DNA of 64,000 bases from Pseudomonas taetrolens (GCF_900475285.1 NZ_LS483370.1:1254001-1318000); one strand, 5' to 3'; shown: positions 46,849 through 56,231, counted from the stretch's first letter. Numbers and translations are program-made. The notes: generated from the letters alone by a model not told the origin.

Positions 46849-47748
46849 ATGTTTTTGACCCGTCACCGTGATGAGAACGCCACACTGGTGTCGCTGATCA
46901 AACCGTTGGCGACCCGGTCGGGTTTTGTCTCGACCTTGTTGCCGCAAGTCCGTGTCGTCTCGGCCTGTGAAGCGGTGGCCCGGATGCCGCAGATTTATGA
47001 GCCTAGCCTAATGGTGATTGCCCAAGGCAGTAAGTTGGCCTATCTGGGTCAGCGCACCCTGGAATACGGCGCCGGGCATTATCTGGTGCAGGCGTTATCA
47101 GTGCCCTTTGAGTGTGAAACCTTTGCCTCTGACGAGGAGCCGTTACTGGGTGTGGCGATCAGTATTGACCGGGCGGTACTGGGCGAACTGGTGCTGGCGA
47201 TGGGGCTGGACCCGCAGCGCAGTGCCGTGCCGCAGACCCCTGAGTCGATGACGTCGGCGGTGCTGGATGACGAAATGCGCCAGGCGGTCGAGCGACTGTT
47301 GCGTTGCCTGCATGACCCGATGGAATGCCGGATCATGGGGCCGGCGAGGTTGCGCGAAGTGTTGTTTGCGGCATTGCGTGGTCCCCAGGCCGGAGTGCTG
47401 CGGGCCCTGGTCGAGCAACAGGGACAATTTGCGCGAGTGGCGGCATCGTTGAGTCATTTACACGAGCACTTTGCCGAACCGCTGAGTGTTGAGACGCTGG
47501 CGCGGTGTGCCAACATGAGCGCTTCCACCTTCCATGAGCATTTCAAGCGCAGCACCCTGCTTTCACCGGTGCAGTACCTCAAGCGTCTGCGCTTGCTGCG
47601 GGCTCAGCAATTGCTGCTGAGCGAAGGTTTGGGCGTAGCCCAGGTTGCCGAGCGCGTGGGTTATCAAAGCACCTCGCAATTCAGCCGCGAGTACAAGCGC
47701 TACTTCGAACGCAGCCCGGGGCATGAGGGGGCAGCAACTGTCAGTTAA
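46849..47748 (+). CDS. AraC-family transcriptional regulator
   Basis: 299 aa from ATG 46849 ('MFLTRHRDENATLVSLIKPL'); the frame is open back to 46735 but the longer start adds unrelated sequence and overlaps the promoter region. The N-terminus matches the AraC_N type ('VMVIAQG'-like 'LMVIAQGSKLAYLGQRTLEY', 'VQALSVPFECETF'). Two HTH motifs lie at the C-terminus ('VETLARCANMSASTFHEHFK', 'VAQVAERVGYQSTSQFSREY'). It is divergent from the alcohol dehydrogenase gene, a common layout for regulator and target. Confidence 0.88.
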   Translation: MFLTRHRDENATLVSLIKPLATRSGFVSTLLPQVRVVSACEAVARMPQIYEPSLMVIAQGSKLAYLGQRTLEYGAGHYLVQALSVPFECETFASDEEPLLGVAISIDRAVLGELVLAMGLDPQRSAVPQTPESMTSAVLDDEMRQAVERLLRCLHDPMECRIMGPARLREVLFAALRGPQAGVLRALVEQQGQFARVAASLSHLHEHFAEPLSVETLARCANMSASTFHEHFKRSTLLSPVQYLKRLRLLRAQQLLLSEGLGVAQVAERVGYQSTSQFSREYKRYFERSPGHEGAATVS

Positions 47749-47768
47749 GAGCAATACGACCAGAACCT

Positions 47769-47792
47769 GTAGGAGCGAGCTTGCTCGCGATG
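47769..47792. repeat. Pseudomonas REP element
   Basis: GTAGGAGCGAGCTTGCTCGCGATGGC (starts near 47769). GCGAGC (47775-47780) and GCTCGC (47783-47788) form the core palindrome of the widespread Pseudomonas REP family, here between the AraC gene and the shared terminator. Confidence 0.85.
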
Positions 47793-47808
47793 GCTTCCGA
47801 CGGGCACG

Positions 47809-47834
47809 AAAAAGGCTCCCGCAGGAGCCTTTTT
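47809..47834. terminator. Bidirectional terminator between the AraC gene and the ETF-QO gene
   Basis: AAAAAGGCTCC (47809-47819) pairs with GGAGCCTTTTT (47824-47834) around CGCA. The A and T arms allow termination of both convergent transcripts. Confidence 0.9.
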
Positions 47835-47851
47835 CGTGAGCGCGATACGGC

Positions 47852-49516
47852 TTACATGTTCGGGTAAGTCGGACCGCCGGCACCTTCCGGGGTAACCCAG
47901 GTGATGTTTTGCGACGGATCTTTGATGTCGCAGGTTTTGCAGTGAACGCAGTTTTGCGCGTTGATCTGGAAGCGCTTCTCGCCGCTTTCCTGGGTGATTA
48001 CTTCATACACGCCTGCCGGGCAGTAACGCTGCGCGGGTTCGTCGTACAGCGGCAGGTTGACGCTGATCGGGATACTCGGGTCGCGTAGCTTGAGGTGACA
48101 CGGCTGCTCTTCTTCATGGTTGGTGCTGGAGAGGAAGACCGAGCTGAGTTTGTCGAAGCTGAGTTTGCCATCGGGTTTCGGGTAGTCGATCTTCTTGCAG
48201 TCCGAGGCGTGCTTGAGGCAAGCGTAGTCGGGCTTGGTGTCGTGCAGGGTGAACGGCAGCTTGCCGCCGAAAATGTTCTGGTCGAGCCAGTTGAAGCCTG
48301 CACCCATGATCGGGCCGAACTTGTGCATCGCCGGACCGAAGTTGCGGCTGGCGAACAGTTCGTCGAACAGCCAGCTGCCTTTGAAGGCTTCAACGTAGGT
48401 GTTGAGTGCATCGCCGCCTTCGGAGCCGGCGAGCAGCGAATCGGCCACAGCGTCTGCCGCCAGCATGCCCGACTTCATTGCCGTGTGGCTGCCTTTGATC
48501 TTGGCCACGTTCATGGTGCCCAGATCGCAGCCGATCAGTGCGCCACCGTTGAAGACCATTTTCGGCAGGGAGTTCAGGCCACCTTTAGCCAGGGCACGAG
48601 CGCCGTAGCTGATGCGCTTGCCGCCTTCCAGGTACTGCTTGAGTACCGGGTGATGTTTGAGACGCTGGAACTCGTCGAAGGGCGACAGGAACGTGTTGCT
48701 GTAGGACAGGTCAACGATCAGGCCGACAACCACCTGGTTGTTTTCCAGGTGGTACAGGAAAGAACCGCCGGTGTTTTCGCGGCTGATGATGTCCAGCGGC
48801 CAGCCAGCCGTGTGAACTACCAGGCCTGGTTGGTGTTTGGCCGGATCGATTTCCCAGATTTCTTTCAGGCCGATGCCGTAGTGCTGGCTGTCTGCTTCGC
48901 TGTCGAGCTTGAAGCGTTCGATCAGTTGCTTGCCAAGGTGGCCACGGCAACCTTCAGCGAACAAAGTGTACTTGCCGCGCAGTTCCATGCCGGGGGTATA
49001 CAGGCCTTCCTTGGGGTTGCCTTCACGGTCAACGCCCAGATCACCGGTGATGATCCCGCGCACGACATTGTTTTCGTCGAACAGGACTTCCTGGGCAGCA
49101 AAACCCGGGTAGATTTCTACGCCCAGGTTCTCGGCCTGCTGTGCCAGCCAGCGGCACAGGTTGCCCAGGGAGATGATGTAGTTGCCTTCGTTGTGCATGG
49201 TTTTAGGCACAAACAGATCAGGCACCTTGGTCGCGGTGGCTTCGCTGCGCAGTACATAAATGTCGTCGCGGGTGACTGGTGTATTGAGCGGGGCGCCCAG
49301 TTCTTTCCAGTCAGGGAACAGTTCGTTCAGGGCGCGGGGTTCGAACACCGCACCGGATAGAATGTGAGCACCGACTTCGGAGCCTTTTTCAACCACGCAG
49401 ACGCTAATTTCTTTACCGGCTTCGGCGGCCTTCTGCTTTAGACGGCAGGCGGCGGACAAACCGGCGGGGCCGGCGCCGACGATGACCACGTCGAATTCCA
49501 TGTATTCGCGTTCCAC
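47852..49516 (-). CDS. Electron transfer flavoprotein-ubiquinone oxidoreductase
   Basis: ETF-QO passes electrons from ETF (acyl-CoA and amino-acid dehydrogenases) to ubiquinone. The 554 aa product has the FAD-binding 'DVVIVGAGPAGLSAACRLK' at residues 8-26, the 'GEVGAH'-like 'GSEVGAHILSGAVFEPRAL', and the C-terminal 4Fe-4S module 'CPAGVYE' and 'NCVHCKTCDIKDP'. The start is GTG 49516 with AGGAGAT upstream on the minus strand. It is divergent from etfB-etfA, its electron donors, with a PsrA-like box in the gap. Confidence 0.96.
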   Translation of the reverse strand: MEREYMEFDVVIVGAGPAGLSAACRLKQKAAEAGKEISVCVVEKGSEVGAHILSGAVFEPRALNELFPDWKELGAPLNTPVTRDDIYVLRSEATATKVPDLFVPKTMHNEGNYIISLGNLCRWLAQQAENLGVEIYPGFAAQEVLFDENNVVRGIITGDLGVDREGNPKEGLYTPGMELRGKYTLFAEGCRGHLGKQLIERFKLDSEADSQHYGIGLKEIWEIDPAKHQPGLVVHTAGWPLDIISRENTGGSFLYHLENNQVVVGLIVDLSYSNTFLSPFDEFQRLKHHPVLKQYLEGGKRISYGARALAKGGLNSLPKMVFNGGALIGCDLGTMNVAKIKGSHTAMKSGMLAADAVADSLLAGSEGGDALNTYVEAFKGSWLFDELFASRNFGPAMHKFGPIMGAGFNWLDQNIFGGKLPFTLHDTKPDYACLKHASDCKKIDYPKPDGKLSFDKLSSVFLSSTNHEEEQPCHLKLRDPSIPISVNLPLYDEPAQRYCPAGVYEVITQESGEKRFQINAQNCVHCKTCDIKDPSQNITWVTPEGAGGPTYPNM

Positions 49517-50073
49517 AGGCTATCTCCTACTCAAGGCTCAACGGTATTTTTCTAATTGGAGGTTTGGCACTTCATCCATTATTCCCTCGCTTGCGAGGCT
49601 GAAAGGCGCAATGGATGACATACCACTCTCTCTATGGGCGCAGCATTATATCTACACCACTAGCAGCGTCCAATACAAACGTTTGTTTGAATCTGCTGCA
49701 AGCCAGTTAAATCAAAGACACGCGGCCCGAAAGTGGCCGATTTGCTGTATTGACCGCAAATGGTGTTCCGGTCAAGATACGGTCGGTTTTGCGCTCGCCG
49801 TAGGCTGATTGTCGGTTTCAAGAGCACCTCTAAAGACAGGGCACAGGCGTTAGCCTGTAAGAGCCTGCCATTCCTGGAGCGGAGTTTACACGTCCTTTTG
49901 GTCGATGACTTACTCGTCATGCCGGACAGACGGTCGCATGCAAGGTTATAGGCACTCATCGCTTCCTGTTCTGAGGAAGGCAACGATCTTTGGAGGTGCC
50001 CTTGTGCTGATGAGCATCAACCGCCAGGTTCGCCTAGGCGACTTTCTTTTCACCGGAGAGTAACGAGGAATCC
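49517..50073. promoter_or_regulatory. ETF-QO / etfBA divergent promoter region
   Basis: 557 bases without a gene. The region is less GC-rich near 49.62-49.70 kb, where the PsrA-like box lies. The etfB Shine-Dalgarno (GAGTAACGAGG) is close to its ATG. No other structured element was recognised here. Confidence 0.5.
49676..49689. promoter_or_regulatory. PsrA-like operator
   Basis: CAAAC-GTTT-GTTTG (49676-49689) fits the reported PsrA consensus (G/C)AAAC-N2-4-GTTT(G/C). PsrA is a TetR-type repressor that responds to long-chain fatty acids and controls beta-oxidation genes in Pseudomonas; I recall the etf locus being among its targets. This fits ETF carrying electrons from acyl-CoA dehydrogenases. 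Confidence 0.65.
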
Positions 50074-50823
50074 ATGAAGGTTCTTGTAGCTGTCAAACGA
50101 GTGGTCGATTACAACGTTAAGGTTCGCGTCAAAGCGGACAACTCCGGCGTTGACCTCGCCAACGTCAAGATGTCGATGAACCCCTTCTGCGAAATCGCAG
50201 TGGAAGAAGCCGTACGCCTGAAAGAGAAGGGCGTTGCGACTGAAATCGTCGTCGTCTCCATCGGTCCGACCACGGCTCAGGAACAGCTGCGTACTGCGCT
50301 GGCTCTGGGTGCCGATCGTGCCATCCTCGTCGAATCTGCCGAAGACCTGACCTCGCTGGCCGTGGCCAAGCTGCTCAAGGCGGTGGTCGACAAGGAGCAG
50401 CCACAGCTGGTGATCCTGGGCAAACAAGCCATCGACAGCGACAACAACCAGACCGGCCAGATGCTGGCGGCGCTGACCGGTTACGGTCAGGGCACCTTTG
50501 CTTCGAACGTTGAAGTGGCGGGCGACAAGGTTGCTGTCACCCGTGAAATCGACGGCGGCGCACAAACGGTTTCGCTGAGTTTGCCGGCCATTATCACCAC
50601 CGACCTGCGTTTGAACGAGCCGCGTTATGCGTCCCTGCCAAACATCATGAAAGCTAAAAAGAAGCCGCTTGAAGTGCTGACGCCAGACGCGTTGGGCGTT
50701 TCCACAGCTTCGACCAACAAGACTGTGAAAGTTGAAGCGCCGGCAGCACGCAGCGCTGGCATCAAGGTCAAGTCGGTGGCTGAACTGGTCGAGAAACTGA
50801 AAAACGAAGCGAAGGTAATCTAA
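50074..50823 (+). CDS. etfB: Electron transfer flavoprotein beta subunit
   Basis: The 249 aa beta subunit starts '[20 protein letters not shown]', with '[18 protein letters not shown]', the AMP-binding '[13 protein letters not shown]', and '[21 protein letters not shown]'. Together with EtfA it takes electrons from acyl-CoA dehydrogenases and passes them to ETF-QO, which is encoded divergently. etfA follows after 2 bases. Confidence 0.97.
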   Translation: MKVLVAVKRVVDYNVKVRVKADNSGVDLANVKMSMNPFCEIAVEEAVRLKEKGVATEIVVVSIGPTTAQEQLRTALALGADRAILVESAEDLTSLAVAKLLKAVVDKEQPQLVILGKQAIDSDNNQTGQMLAALTGYGQGTFASNVEVAGDKVAVTREIDGGAQTVSLSLPAIITTDLRLNEPRYASLPNIMKAKKKPLEVLTPDALGVSTASTNKTVKVEAPAARSAGIKVKSVAELVEKLKNEAKVI

Positions 50824-50825
50824 TC

Positions 50826-51755
50826 ATGACTATCTTGGTAATCGCAGAACACGACGGCAAGGTGCTGGCTCCGGCTACGCTGAACACCGTAGCCGCCGCT
50901 GCCAAAATCGGCGGCGATATCAACGTTCTGGTTGCAGGCCAGGGCATCGGTTCCGTGGCTGAAGCTGCGGCAAAAATCGCTGGTGTGGCCAAAGTGCTGG
51001 TGGCCGATAACGCCGCTTATGCGCATCAGTTGCCAGAAAACGTAGCGCCCCTGGTTGCAGAGCTGGGTGCCGGCTACAGCCACATCCTGGCCGCCGCGAC
51101 CTCCAACGGCAAAAACATCCTGCCGCGCGTCGCCGCGCAGCTGGACGTCGATCAGATCTCCGAGATCATCTCGGTTGAAAGCGCTGACACCTTCAAGCGC
51201 CCGATCTACGCCGGTAACGCCATTGCTACCGTGCAATCCACAGCGCCGGTCAAAGTCATCACCGTACGTGCCACCGGTTTCGATCCGGTTGCTGCAGAAG
51301 GCGGTTCGGCGGCGGTTGAAGCGGTTGCAGCGGTTCACGATGCAGGCACTTCGTCGTTTGTTGGTGAGGAACTGGCCAAGTCTGACCGTCCTGAGCTGAC
51401 CGCTGCCAAAATCGTCGTTTCCGGCGGTCGTGGCATGCAGAACGGCGACAACTTCAAACACCTGTACGCTCTGGCCGACAAGCTGGGCGCTGCTGTTGGC
51501 GCTTCGCGTGCTGCGGTCGACGCCGGTTTTGTGCCGAACGACATGCAGGTCGGTCAGACCGGCAAAATTGTTGCGCCACAGCTGTACATCGCGGTTGGTA
51601 TTTCCGGCGCGATCCAGCATCTGGCGGGCATGAAAGACTCCAAAGTGATCGTCGCGATCAACAAGGACGAAGAAGCCCCGATCTTCCAGGTAGCGGATTA
51701 CGGCCTGGTAGCGGACTTGTTCGAAGCAGTGCCGGAGTTGGAGAAGCTGGTTTAA
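50826..51755 (+). CDS. etfA: Electron transfer flavoprotein alpha subunit
   Basis: The 309 aa alpha subunit has the N-terminal '[20 protein letters not shown]' and the FAD-binding C-terminal domain with '[20 protein letters not shown]', '[20 protein letters not shown]', '[17 protein letters not shown]' and '[19 protein letters not shown]'. The gene is directly behind etfB in one operon and ends before a structured intergenic element. Confidence 0.97.
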   Translation: MTILVIAEHDGKVLAPATLNTVAAAAKIGGDINVLVAGQGIGSVAEAAAKIAGVAKVLVADNAAYAHQLPENVAPLVAELGAGYSHILAAATSNGKNILPRVAAQLDVDQISEIISVESADTFKRPIYAGNAIATVQSTAPVKVITVRATGFDPVAAEGGSAAVEAVAAVHDAGTSSFVGEELAKSDRPELTAAKIVVSGGRGMQNGDNFKHLYALADKLGAAVGASRAAVDAGFVPNDMQVGQTGKIVAPQLYIAVGISGAIQHLAGMKDSKVIVAINKDEEAPIFQVADYGLVADLFEAVPELEKLV

Positions 51756-51777
51756 TCCAGTTGCTTCACTTATAAAG

Positions 51778-51860
51778 AGCCCGGTCATCCGGGCTGTGGG
51801 GACGAGCGAAACACCGAGTGTTTCAGCTGGTTCTTCATGGCCTGGGTGATCGGGCTTTTT
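51778..51860 (+). terminator. Large structured element / terminator after etfA
   Basis: AGCCCGGTCATCC (51778-51790) can pair along 13 bases (two G-U) with GGGTGATCGGGCT (51844-51856), followed by TTTT. The 53-base loop holds another hairpin, GAAACAC-CGA-GTGTTTC (51808-51824). The first arm can instead form a local hairpin, AGCCCGG-TCAT-CCGGGCT (51778-51795), so two structures exclude each other. It may be the etfBA terminator or a 3'-UTR-derived RNA. Confidence 0.5.
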
Positions 51861-51895
51861 AGTGCCCTCGAATCGGCTTTGTGCAGAGGTTGTTT

Positions 51896-52714
51896 ATGGA
51901 TGTGCGTCAGGTGGGCAGAATGTTGCTGGGATTGGCACTGTTGCCGGTGCTGGCTGAAGCCGCAGGCAAGTGTGAGCGCCTGGTTGTAACCGGCAGCCCG
52001 GACGCGCCACCTTATCTGTGGCGTGATCCTGCCGATCCGGGCCACTTGATCGGAGCCAGTGCCGACCTGTTTCAGCAAGCGGCCCAGGGGTTAGGCATCA
52101 AGGTTGAAGTGCTGTATGCCGGAAAACGTTCAGAGGCTCAGGACGAAGTTCGGGCCGGGCGAATGGACATGCTGCTGGATGCGCCACTGACGCTGGCCGG
52201 GCTCTTGTCTCTCGATTACATTCATCCGCCCTTGGTTCGTAACGACTATCTGGTGTGGACGCACAAGGACTCGAACCTGGCCTATGAAACCCCCGCCGAT
52301 TTGCACGGGCATGTCGGAGCGGTGTCACAAAAGGCTCGTCTGAGTGAAACCTTCGACACCTTCGCGCAGCAACAGTTAAACCTTGAACGCCAGCCCGGGC
52401 TGACCCACGCTTTTCAAAAGCTGCTGCTTGGCGAGGTTGAATACGTGTTGGCAGGACGCTACTCCGGTATGGCCACGGTACAAACCCTTGGCATTGCTGA
52501 TGACCTCTTGGCGCGCCCGTTGCCCATCGATCAGCCAGGGCTGTTTTTGGCGGTTTCCCATGACTCGGCCTGCAATGAGCCGTGGTTGCGCGGACAGCTC
52601 GCCAAAAAGATGACAGAATTGCGCATCTCCGGCCTGACCGAGGCGGCAGTGCAACGCAATCTGGAGCGGTGGAAAGCCCAGCTGCAACAACCGCTCAGCG
52701 CCCCAAAACAGTAG
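51896..52714 (+). CDS. Periplasmic substrate-binding protein of the SBP_bac_3 type
   Basis: 272 aa from ATG 51896, with GAGG upstream (a GTG five codons earlier is less likely). A signal peptide ends near 'LAEAAGKCERL', followed by a type II binding-protein fold: 'LVVTGSPDAPPYLWRDP', 'AGRMDMLLDAPLTLAGL', 'VEYVLAGRYSGMATVQTLGI'. It resembles amino-acid-binding receptors but no permease or ATPase is nearby, so it may be a stand-alone sensor or scavenger. It is followed by two lipoprotein genes at short distance. Confidence 0.8.
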   Translation: MDVRQVGRMLLGLALLPVLAEAAGKCERLVVTGSPDAPPYLWRDPADPGHLIGASADLFQQAAQGLGIKVEVLYAGKRSEAQDEVRAGRMDMLLDAPLTLAGLLSLDYIHPPLVRNDYLVWTHKDSNLAYETPADLHGHVGAVSQKARLSETFDTFAQQQLNLERQPGLTHAFQKLLLGEVEYVLAGRYSGMATVQTLGIADDLLARPLPIDQPGLFLAVSHDSACNEPWLRGQLAKKMTELRISGLTEAAVQRNLERWKAQLQQPLSAPKQ

Positions 52715-52723
52715 GAATACTTA

Positions 52724-53080
52724 GTGACGATTCGACCTCTTTTCGCTGCCCTTGCCGTTCTGGCTCTGGCGGGTTGTGCAGCCGATCCGGCGCCGAATGA
52801 ACAATTGCGTTTGACCGGGCAAGCACTGGAGCAAGCCAGGGCTGTCGGTGCAAGTGCAGACGAAACGGCTGAGTTCAAACAAGCCGAAAGCAAGCTGGCG
52901 CAAGCCCAGGCCGAGATGGCCGAGAAATCCTTCAAGGACGCCCGGATATTGGCCGAGCAAGCGGAGCTCGATGCGCGACTGGCTGAAGCCCGCGTACTGA
53001 CACAAAAGAGCCAGGAACAGTTGAACGTGCTCAATACCCGTATCGCGCGCTTGCGCAAACAGCTGGCGGAGGCCCAATGA
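52724..53080 (+). CDS. DUF4398 family lipoprotein
   Basis: 118 aa, GTG start with TAGGAA upstream. The lipobox 'LAGC' ends the signal peptide at about residue 17. The mature part is a continuous helix rich in Ala, Glu, Gln and Lys ('SKLAQAQAEMAEKSFKDAR'), fitting DUF4398. Its end overlaps the next gene by 4 bases (ATGA). The tandem DUF4398-OmpA pair is common in Pseudomonas and suggests a joint outer-membrane or peptidoglycan-linked role. Confidence 0.85.
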   Translation: MTIRPLFAALAVLALAGCAADPAPNEQLRLTGQALEQARAVGASADETAEFKQAESKLAQAQAEMAEKSFKDARILAEQAELDARLAEARVLTQKSQEQLNVLNTRIARLRKQLAEAQ

Positions 53081-53892
53081 GCCCTGAGTCCAGAGTTTTC
53101 AGCGCTGCGCTGGTATTCGGTTGCATAGGTCTGGCCGGTTGCGCCGGGCAGCACAGCAACGAGCAGGCCGTACAGCAGGCCAGTGCTGATTTCCAGATCG
53201 TCAAGGAAGACAGCAATGTACTGCGCATCGCGCCCAAGGATGTGATCCGGGCCGGTGAGTCCCTGGCCCGCGCTGACCGCCTGAGCAGTTACTGGGGCAG
53301 CGGCGCAGACGTGGCGCACTATGCGTATCTCAGCCAGCGCTACAGTGAAATTGCCCGTGAGCACACTCAGCAGGTGCTGAACGAAGAGCATGCCGCCAAG
53401 CTCGAGCTGGAGCGTCAGCGTCTGCAACTGGCACTGCGTGAAGCCAAGCTGCTGAGCGTTCAGCAGCAGGGGCAATGGCTCGAGGAGCAAATCATCAGTC
53501 TGGCCACCACTGAAACCGACCGGGGTCTGGTCATGACGCTGGGCGATGTGCTGTTCGATACCGGTGAGGCCGACCTGAAGAACTCGGCCAACCGTACGGT
53601 GCTCAAGCTGGTGCAGTTCCTGCAGTTGAACCCCAAGCGCGTGGTGCGCATCGAGGGCTATACCGACAGTACCGGGGGCAAGGAAGACAACCTCAAGTTG
53701 TCCCGTGACCGTGCGCAGGCGGTGGCCAATGTGCTGATCGACCTGGGTGTCGACGACAAGCGCATTCAGGTCGAAGGCTATGGCGACCAGTATCCGGTGG
53801 ACGTCAATGCCACCGAGCGTGGGCGGGCCCAGAACCGTCGCGTCGAGATCGTGTTTTCTGACGAAAAAGGTCAGCTCGGCGCCGCGCGCTAA
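53077..53892 (+). CDS. OmpA-family lipoprotein with N-terminal DUF4398-like helix
   Basis: 271 aa; lipobox 'LAGC' near residue 23, a long helical segment (about residues 40-150), then an OmpA C-terminal peptidoglycan-binding domain ('LGDVLFDTGEADLKNSANRT', 'RIEGYTDSTGGKEDNLKLSR', 'GYGDQYPV', 'GRAQNRRVEIVF'), with the Asp and Arg that bind diaminopimelate. It is translationally coupled to the upstream lipoprotein. It likely tethers the outer membrane to the wall. Confidence 0.92.
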   Translation: MSPESRVFSAALVFGCIGLAGCAGQHSNEQAVQQASADFQIVKEDSNVLRIAPKDVIRAGESLARADRLSSYWGSGADVAHYAYLSQRYSEIAREHTQQVLNEEHAAKLELERQRLQLALREAKLLSVQQQGQWLEEQIISLATTETDRGLVMTLGDVLFDTGEADLKNSANRTVLKLVQFLQLNPKRVVRIEGYTDSTGGKEDNLKLSRDRAQAVANVLIDLGVDDKRIQVEGYGDQYPVDVNATERGRAQNRRVEIVFSDEKGQLGAAR

Positions 53893-53945
53893 GCTAAACA
53901 GCTGTTCAGCGCGCCGCAGGTTGCAGAGAGCGACCTCCGCTCTTG

Positions 53946-53964
53946 AAGGGCCATCGGCCCTTTT
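53946..53964 (+). terminator. Probable terminator after the OmpA-like gene
   Basis: AAGGGCC (53946-53952), ATC, GGCCCTT (53956-53962) and a short T-run. The U-tract is short, so termination may be incomplete. Confidence 0.65.
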
Positions 53965-53975
53965 CGCAGCCTGCG

Positions 53976-54024
53976 GCAGCGGCTACAAATCCCGTCCACG
54001 CGTTTTTCGCTCCGTAGCCGCTGC
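53976..54024. repeat. Paired REP-like inverted repeat
   Basis: GCAGCGGCTAC (53976-53986) and GTAGCCGCTGC (54014-54024) are perfect inverted copies about 27 bases apart and share the GTAGCCGCTGC core with the repeat at 43.27 kb. The gap from 53893 to 54213 otherwise holds only the terminator above and, presumably, the promoter of the MocR gene. Confidence 0.75.
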
Positions 54025-54213
54025 AACGCCTGGCTCGCACGCTCCCGATTTCATTAGCTTGCCCACCTGTACCCATACAGTTATCCCTCGATCAGGACTG
54101 TACTGCTCAGATGGGTGACAATTGTGCCCGTACACTTCTAAACTGTTCCGGTATTGTTCTTCACAAAAAATGCTTCATACAAAAATAAATGCCTGAACAT
54201 CGAGTGCTGCGCA

Positions 54214-55653
54214 ATGACCAATCTTTTGCTCTATCAACGTATTGCCCAGCAGTTGGCTGAAGACATCCGGCGTGGCGTGTACCAGCCGGGCGAGCGTGTG
54301 CCCTCGGTGCGAAAGATGAGTTCGCAGCTCAATGTCAGTCATGCCACGGTGTTGCAGGCCTATGCCAATCTTGAAGATCAGGGGCTGATCCGGGCGCGGC
54401 CGCAGTCGGGCTATTACGTGCACCAGACCCCCGCGCTGACGGCGCCCACGCCCGACATCGCCAGGGTTGAGCGTCCGGGGCTGGTCACCCGCAGCAGCAT
54501 CATCCAGCAAGTATTGGTCGAGTCGCGCCGTGAAGGGGTGTTCCCGCTGGGCGCTGCAGTGCCGAGTGTCGACTACTTGCCCGTACGTGCGTTGCATCAG
54601 CAGCTGGCAAAGGTCACGCGTTTTCATAGTCCGCGGGCGTTCAGCTACATGTTCAGCCCGGGGTTTGAACCGCTGCGCCGTCAGGTTGCCATCCGCATGC
54701 GTGATGCGGGAGTGGTGGTTGATCCTTCGGAAATCATCATCACCCACGGCTGTGTCGATGCGCTGCAAATGTCGCTGCGGGTATTGACCCGGCCCGGTGA
54801 TTTGATTGCGGCCGAGTCCCCAACGTATTACGGATTGCTGCAACTTGCCGATCTGCTGGGCTTGAAGGTCATCGAGATCCCTAGCGACCCGGCCACGGGG
54901 ATGAGTCTTGAGGCGCTGCAGCTAGCCGCTAACCAGTGGTCGATCAAGGCGTTGGTACTGACGACGCGCTTGAGCAATCCATTGGGCGGCACGATGCCCG
55001 AAGAGCGACAAAAGCAATTGCTGCGCTTGGCATCTGATTTCGATATCCAGATCGTTGAAGACGACATCTATGGCGAGTTGATGTTCGAGGTGGGGCGGAC
55101 CAAGGCCCTTAAGGCCTATGACCGCCTGGATCGGGTGATTTACTGTTCGAGCTTTTCCAAAACCTTGTCACCGGGCGTGCGAATCGGCTGGATGATCGCT
55201 GGCAAGTTTCAGCAGGAAATCCAGCGTCTGCAAACCTTTACCACCCATTCGGCGTGCAGCGTGACGCAGATGGGCGTGGCGGCCTATCTTGAAAATGGCG
55301 GCTACGATCGTCATTTACGATACATCCGTCAGGAGTACCGGAAGAATCTGAGCGCGTTTCAGCTGGCGGTTCAGCAGCACTTTCCGGAAGGCACGCAAAT
55401 GTCCCGTCCCAGTGGCGGCTTCATTTTGTGGGTGAGCCTGCCAGGCCGGGTGAATACCCAAGAGTTGCATGTCCGTGCGTTGCAACAAGGTATCAGCATC
55501 GCGCCGGGGCTGATTTTCAGTAACACCGAACAATTCAACCATTGCATACGCTTGAACTGCGGGATCCCGTGGGATCGCGAGGCTGAGCGGGCCTTGATGA
55601 CGTTGGGCATGCTTGCCAATCAGCTTTGTCAGGAAGCGTCAGGCCTGCTATGA
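54214..55653 (+). CDS. MocR-type regulator (GntR HTH fused to aminotransferase-like domain)
   Basis: 479 aa from ATG 54214. The N-terminal GntR wHTH ('LYQRIAQQLAEDIRRGVYQP', 'VPSVRKMSSQLNVSHATVLQ') is followed by a linker and a PLP fold-type I aminotransferase-like domain, with 'ITHGCVDALQMSLR', 'EDDIYGELMF' and the PLP Lys in 'YCSSFSKTLSPGVRIGW'. MocR proteins bind PLP and usually act as regulators rather than enzymes. The target is not evident; neighbours are lipoprotein genes upstream and a hypothetical downstream. Confidence 0.92.
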   Translation: MTNLLLYQRIAQQLAEDIRRGVYQPGERVPSVRKMSSQLNVSHATVLQAYANLEDQGLIRARPQSGYYVHQTPALTAPTPDIARVERPGLVTRSSIIQQVLVESRREGVFPLGAAVPSVDYLPVRALHQQLAKVTRFHSPRAFSYMFSPGFEPLRRQVAIRMRDAGVVVDPSEIIITHGCVDALQMSLRVLTRPGDLIAAESPTYYGLLQLADLLGLKVIEIPSDPATGMSLEALQLAANQWSIKALVLTTRLSNPLGGTMPEERQKQLLRLASDFDIQIVEDDIYGELMFEVGRTKALKAYDRLDRVIYCSSFSKTLSPGVRIGWMIAGKFQQEIQRLQTFTTHSACSVTQMGVAAYLENGGYDRHLRYIRQEYRKNLSAFQLAVQQHFPEGTQMSRPSGGFILWVSLPGRVNTQELHVRALQQGISIAPGLIFSNTEQFNHCIRLNCGIPWDREAERALMTLGMLANQLCQEASGLL

Positions 55654-55757
55654 CCGTCCGGCTGGCTACAGTGGATGGCATTGTGCCAATATCTGACTTG
55701 TCACCCTGTGCGTAAAGCGCGAGCATACGCACCCCCGGCCGTCAAAACTGTGGAGCC

Positions 55758-56231
55758 ATGAAAGCGACCTATTGTGCGGGACTCATATTGGTGGGCGTGC
55801 TGACCGCGCTTGGCGCTGGTGCGGCTGCAGCGTCTCAAACACCGTCTGTGACCACGGCCAGGGCGCATACCGCTTGCGCGACGGAAAAAAAAGCCGCAGC
55901 CAGTCCGAACAAAGTACCGGCCAAACAGCGTGCCCCCATCTCATCCAAATCCAGGTCCGCCCGTGAAATCGCCAAAAAGCGTTTGCCCAGCCCCCGGCTT
56001 GATTTAAGCTTGCCGCCAGAAATGGTCAGGCAGCTCCAGCCGTTGGGTGCAGTGACGCAGCCCAAGCGCAAACGCTTGTTGCCGAATATGTTTGGTGAAA
56101 AGCCCCAGGCTGAAAGCCCTTTTCAGCTCAATGGGCGTTTGATCAACAATGAAATGAACCTTCAGCTGCGCAATGAAGGGCGCGACAAGGAGATCGATGG
56201 TGCCGCCCTAGATTTCGAGTTCAAGCAGTAA
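55758..56231 (+). CDS. Hypothetical exported protein
   Basis: A 157 aa protein that I do not recognise. It has an N-terminal signal peptide (about residues 1-27, 'LILVGVLTALGAGAAAASQ') and a basic, Lys/Ser/Pro-rich middle. The more ordered C-terminus contains 'LDLSLPPEMVRQLQPLG', 'LLPNMFGEKP' and 'FQLNGRLINNEMNLQL'. The C-terminal part resembles translation-initiation-like short hypothetical proteins of Pseudomonas, but no function can be given. The frame, length and signal peptide make it a likely real gene. Confidence 0.7.
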   Translation: MKATYCAGLILVGVLTALGAGAAAASQTPSVTTARAHTACATEKKAAASPNKVPAKQRAPISSKSRSAREIAKKRLPSPRLDLSLPPEMVRQLQPLGAVTQPKRKRLLPNMFGEKPQAESPFQLNGRLINNEMNLQLRNEGRDKEIDGAALDFEFKQ

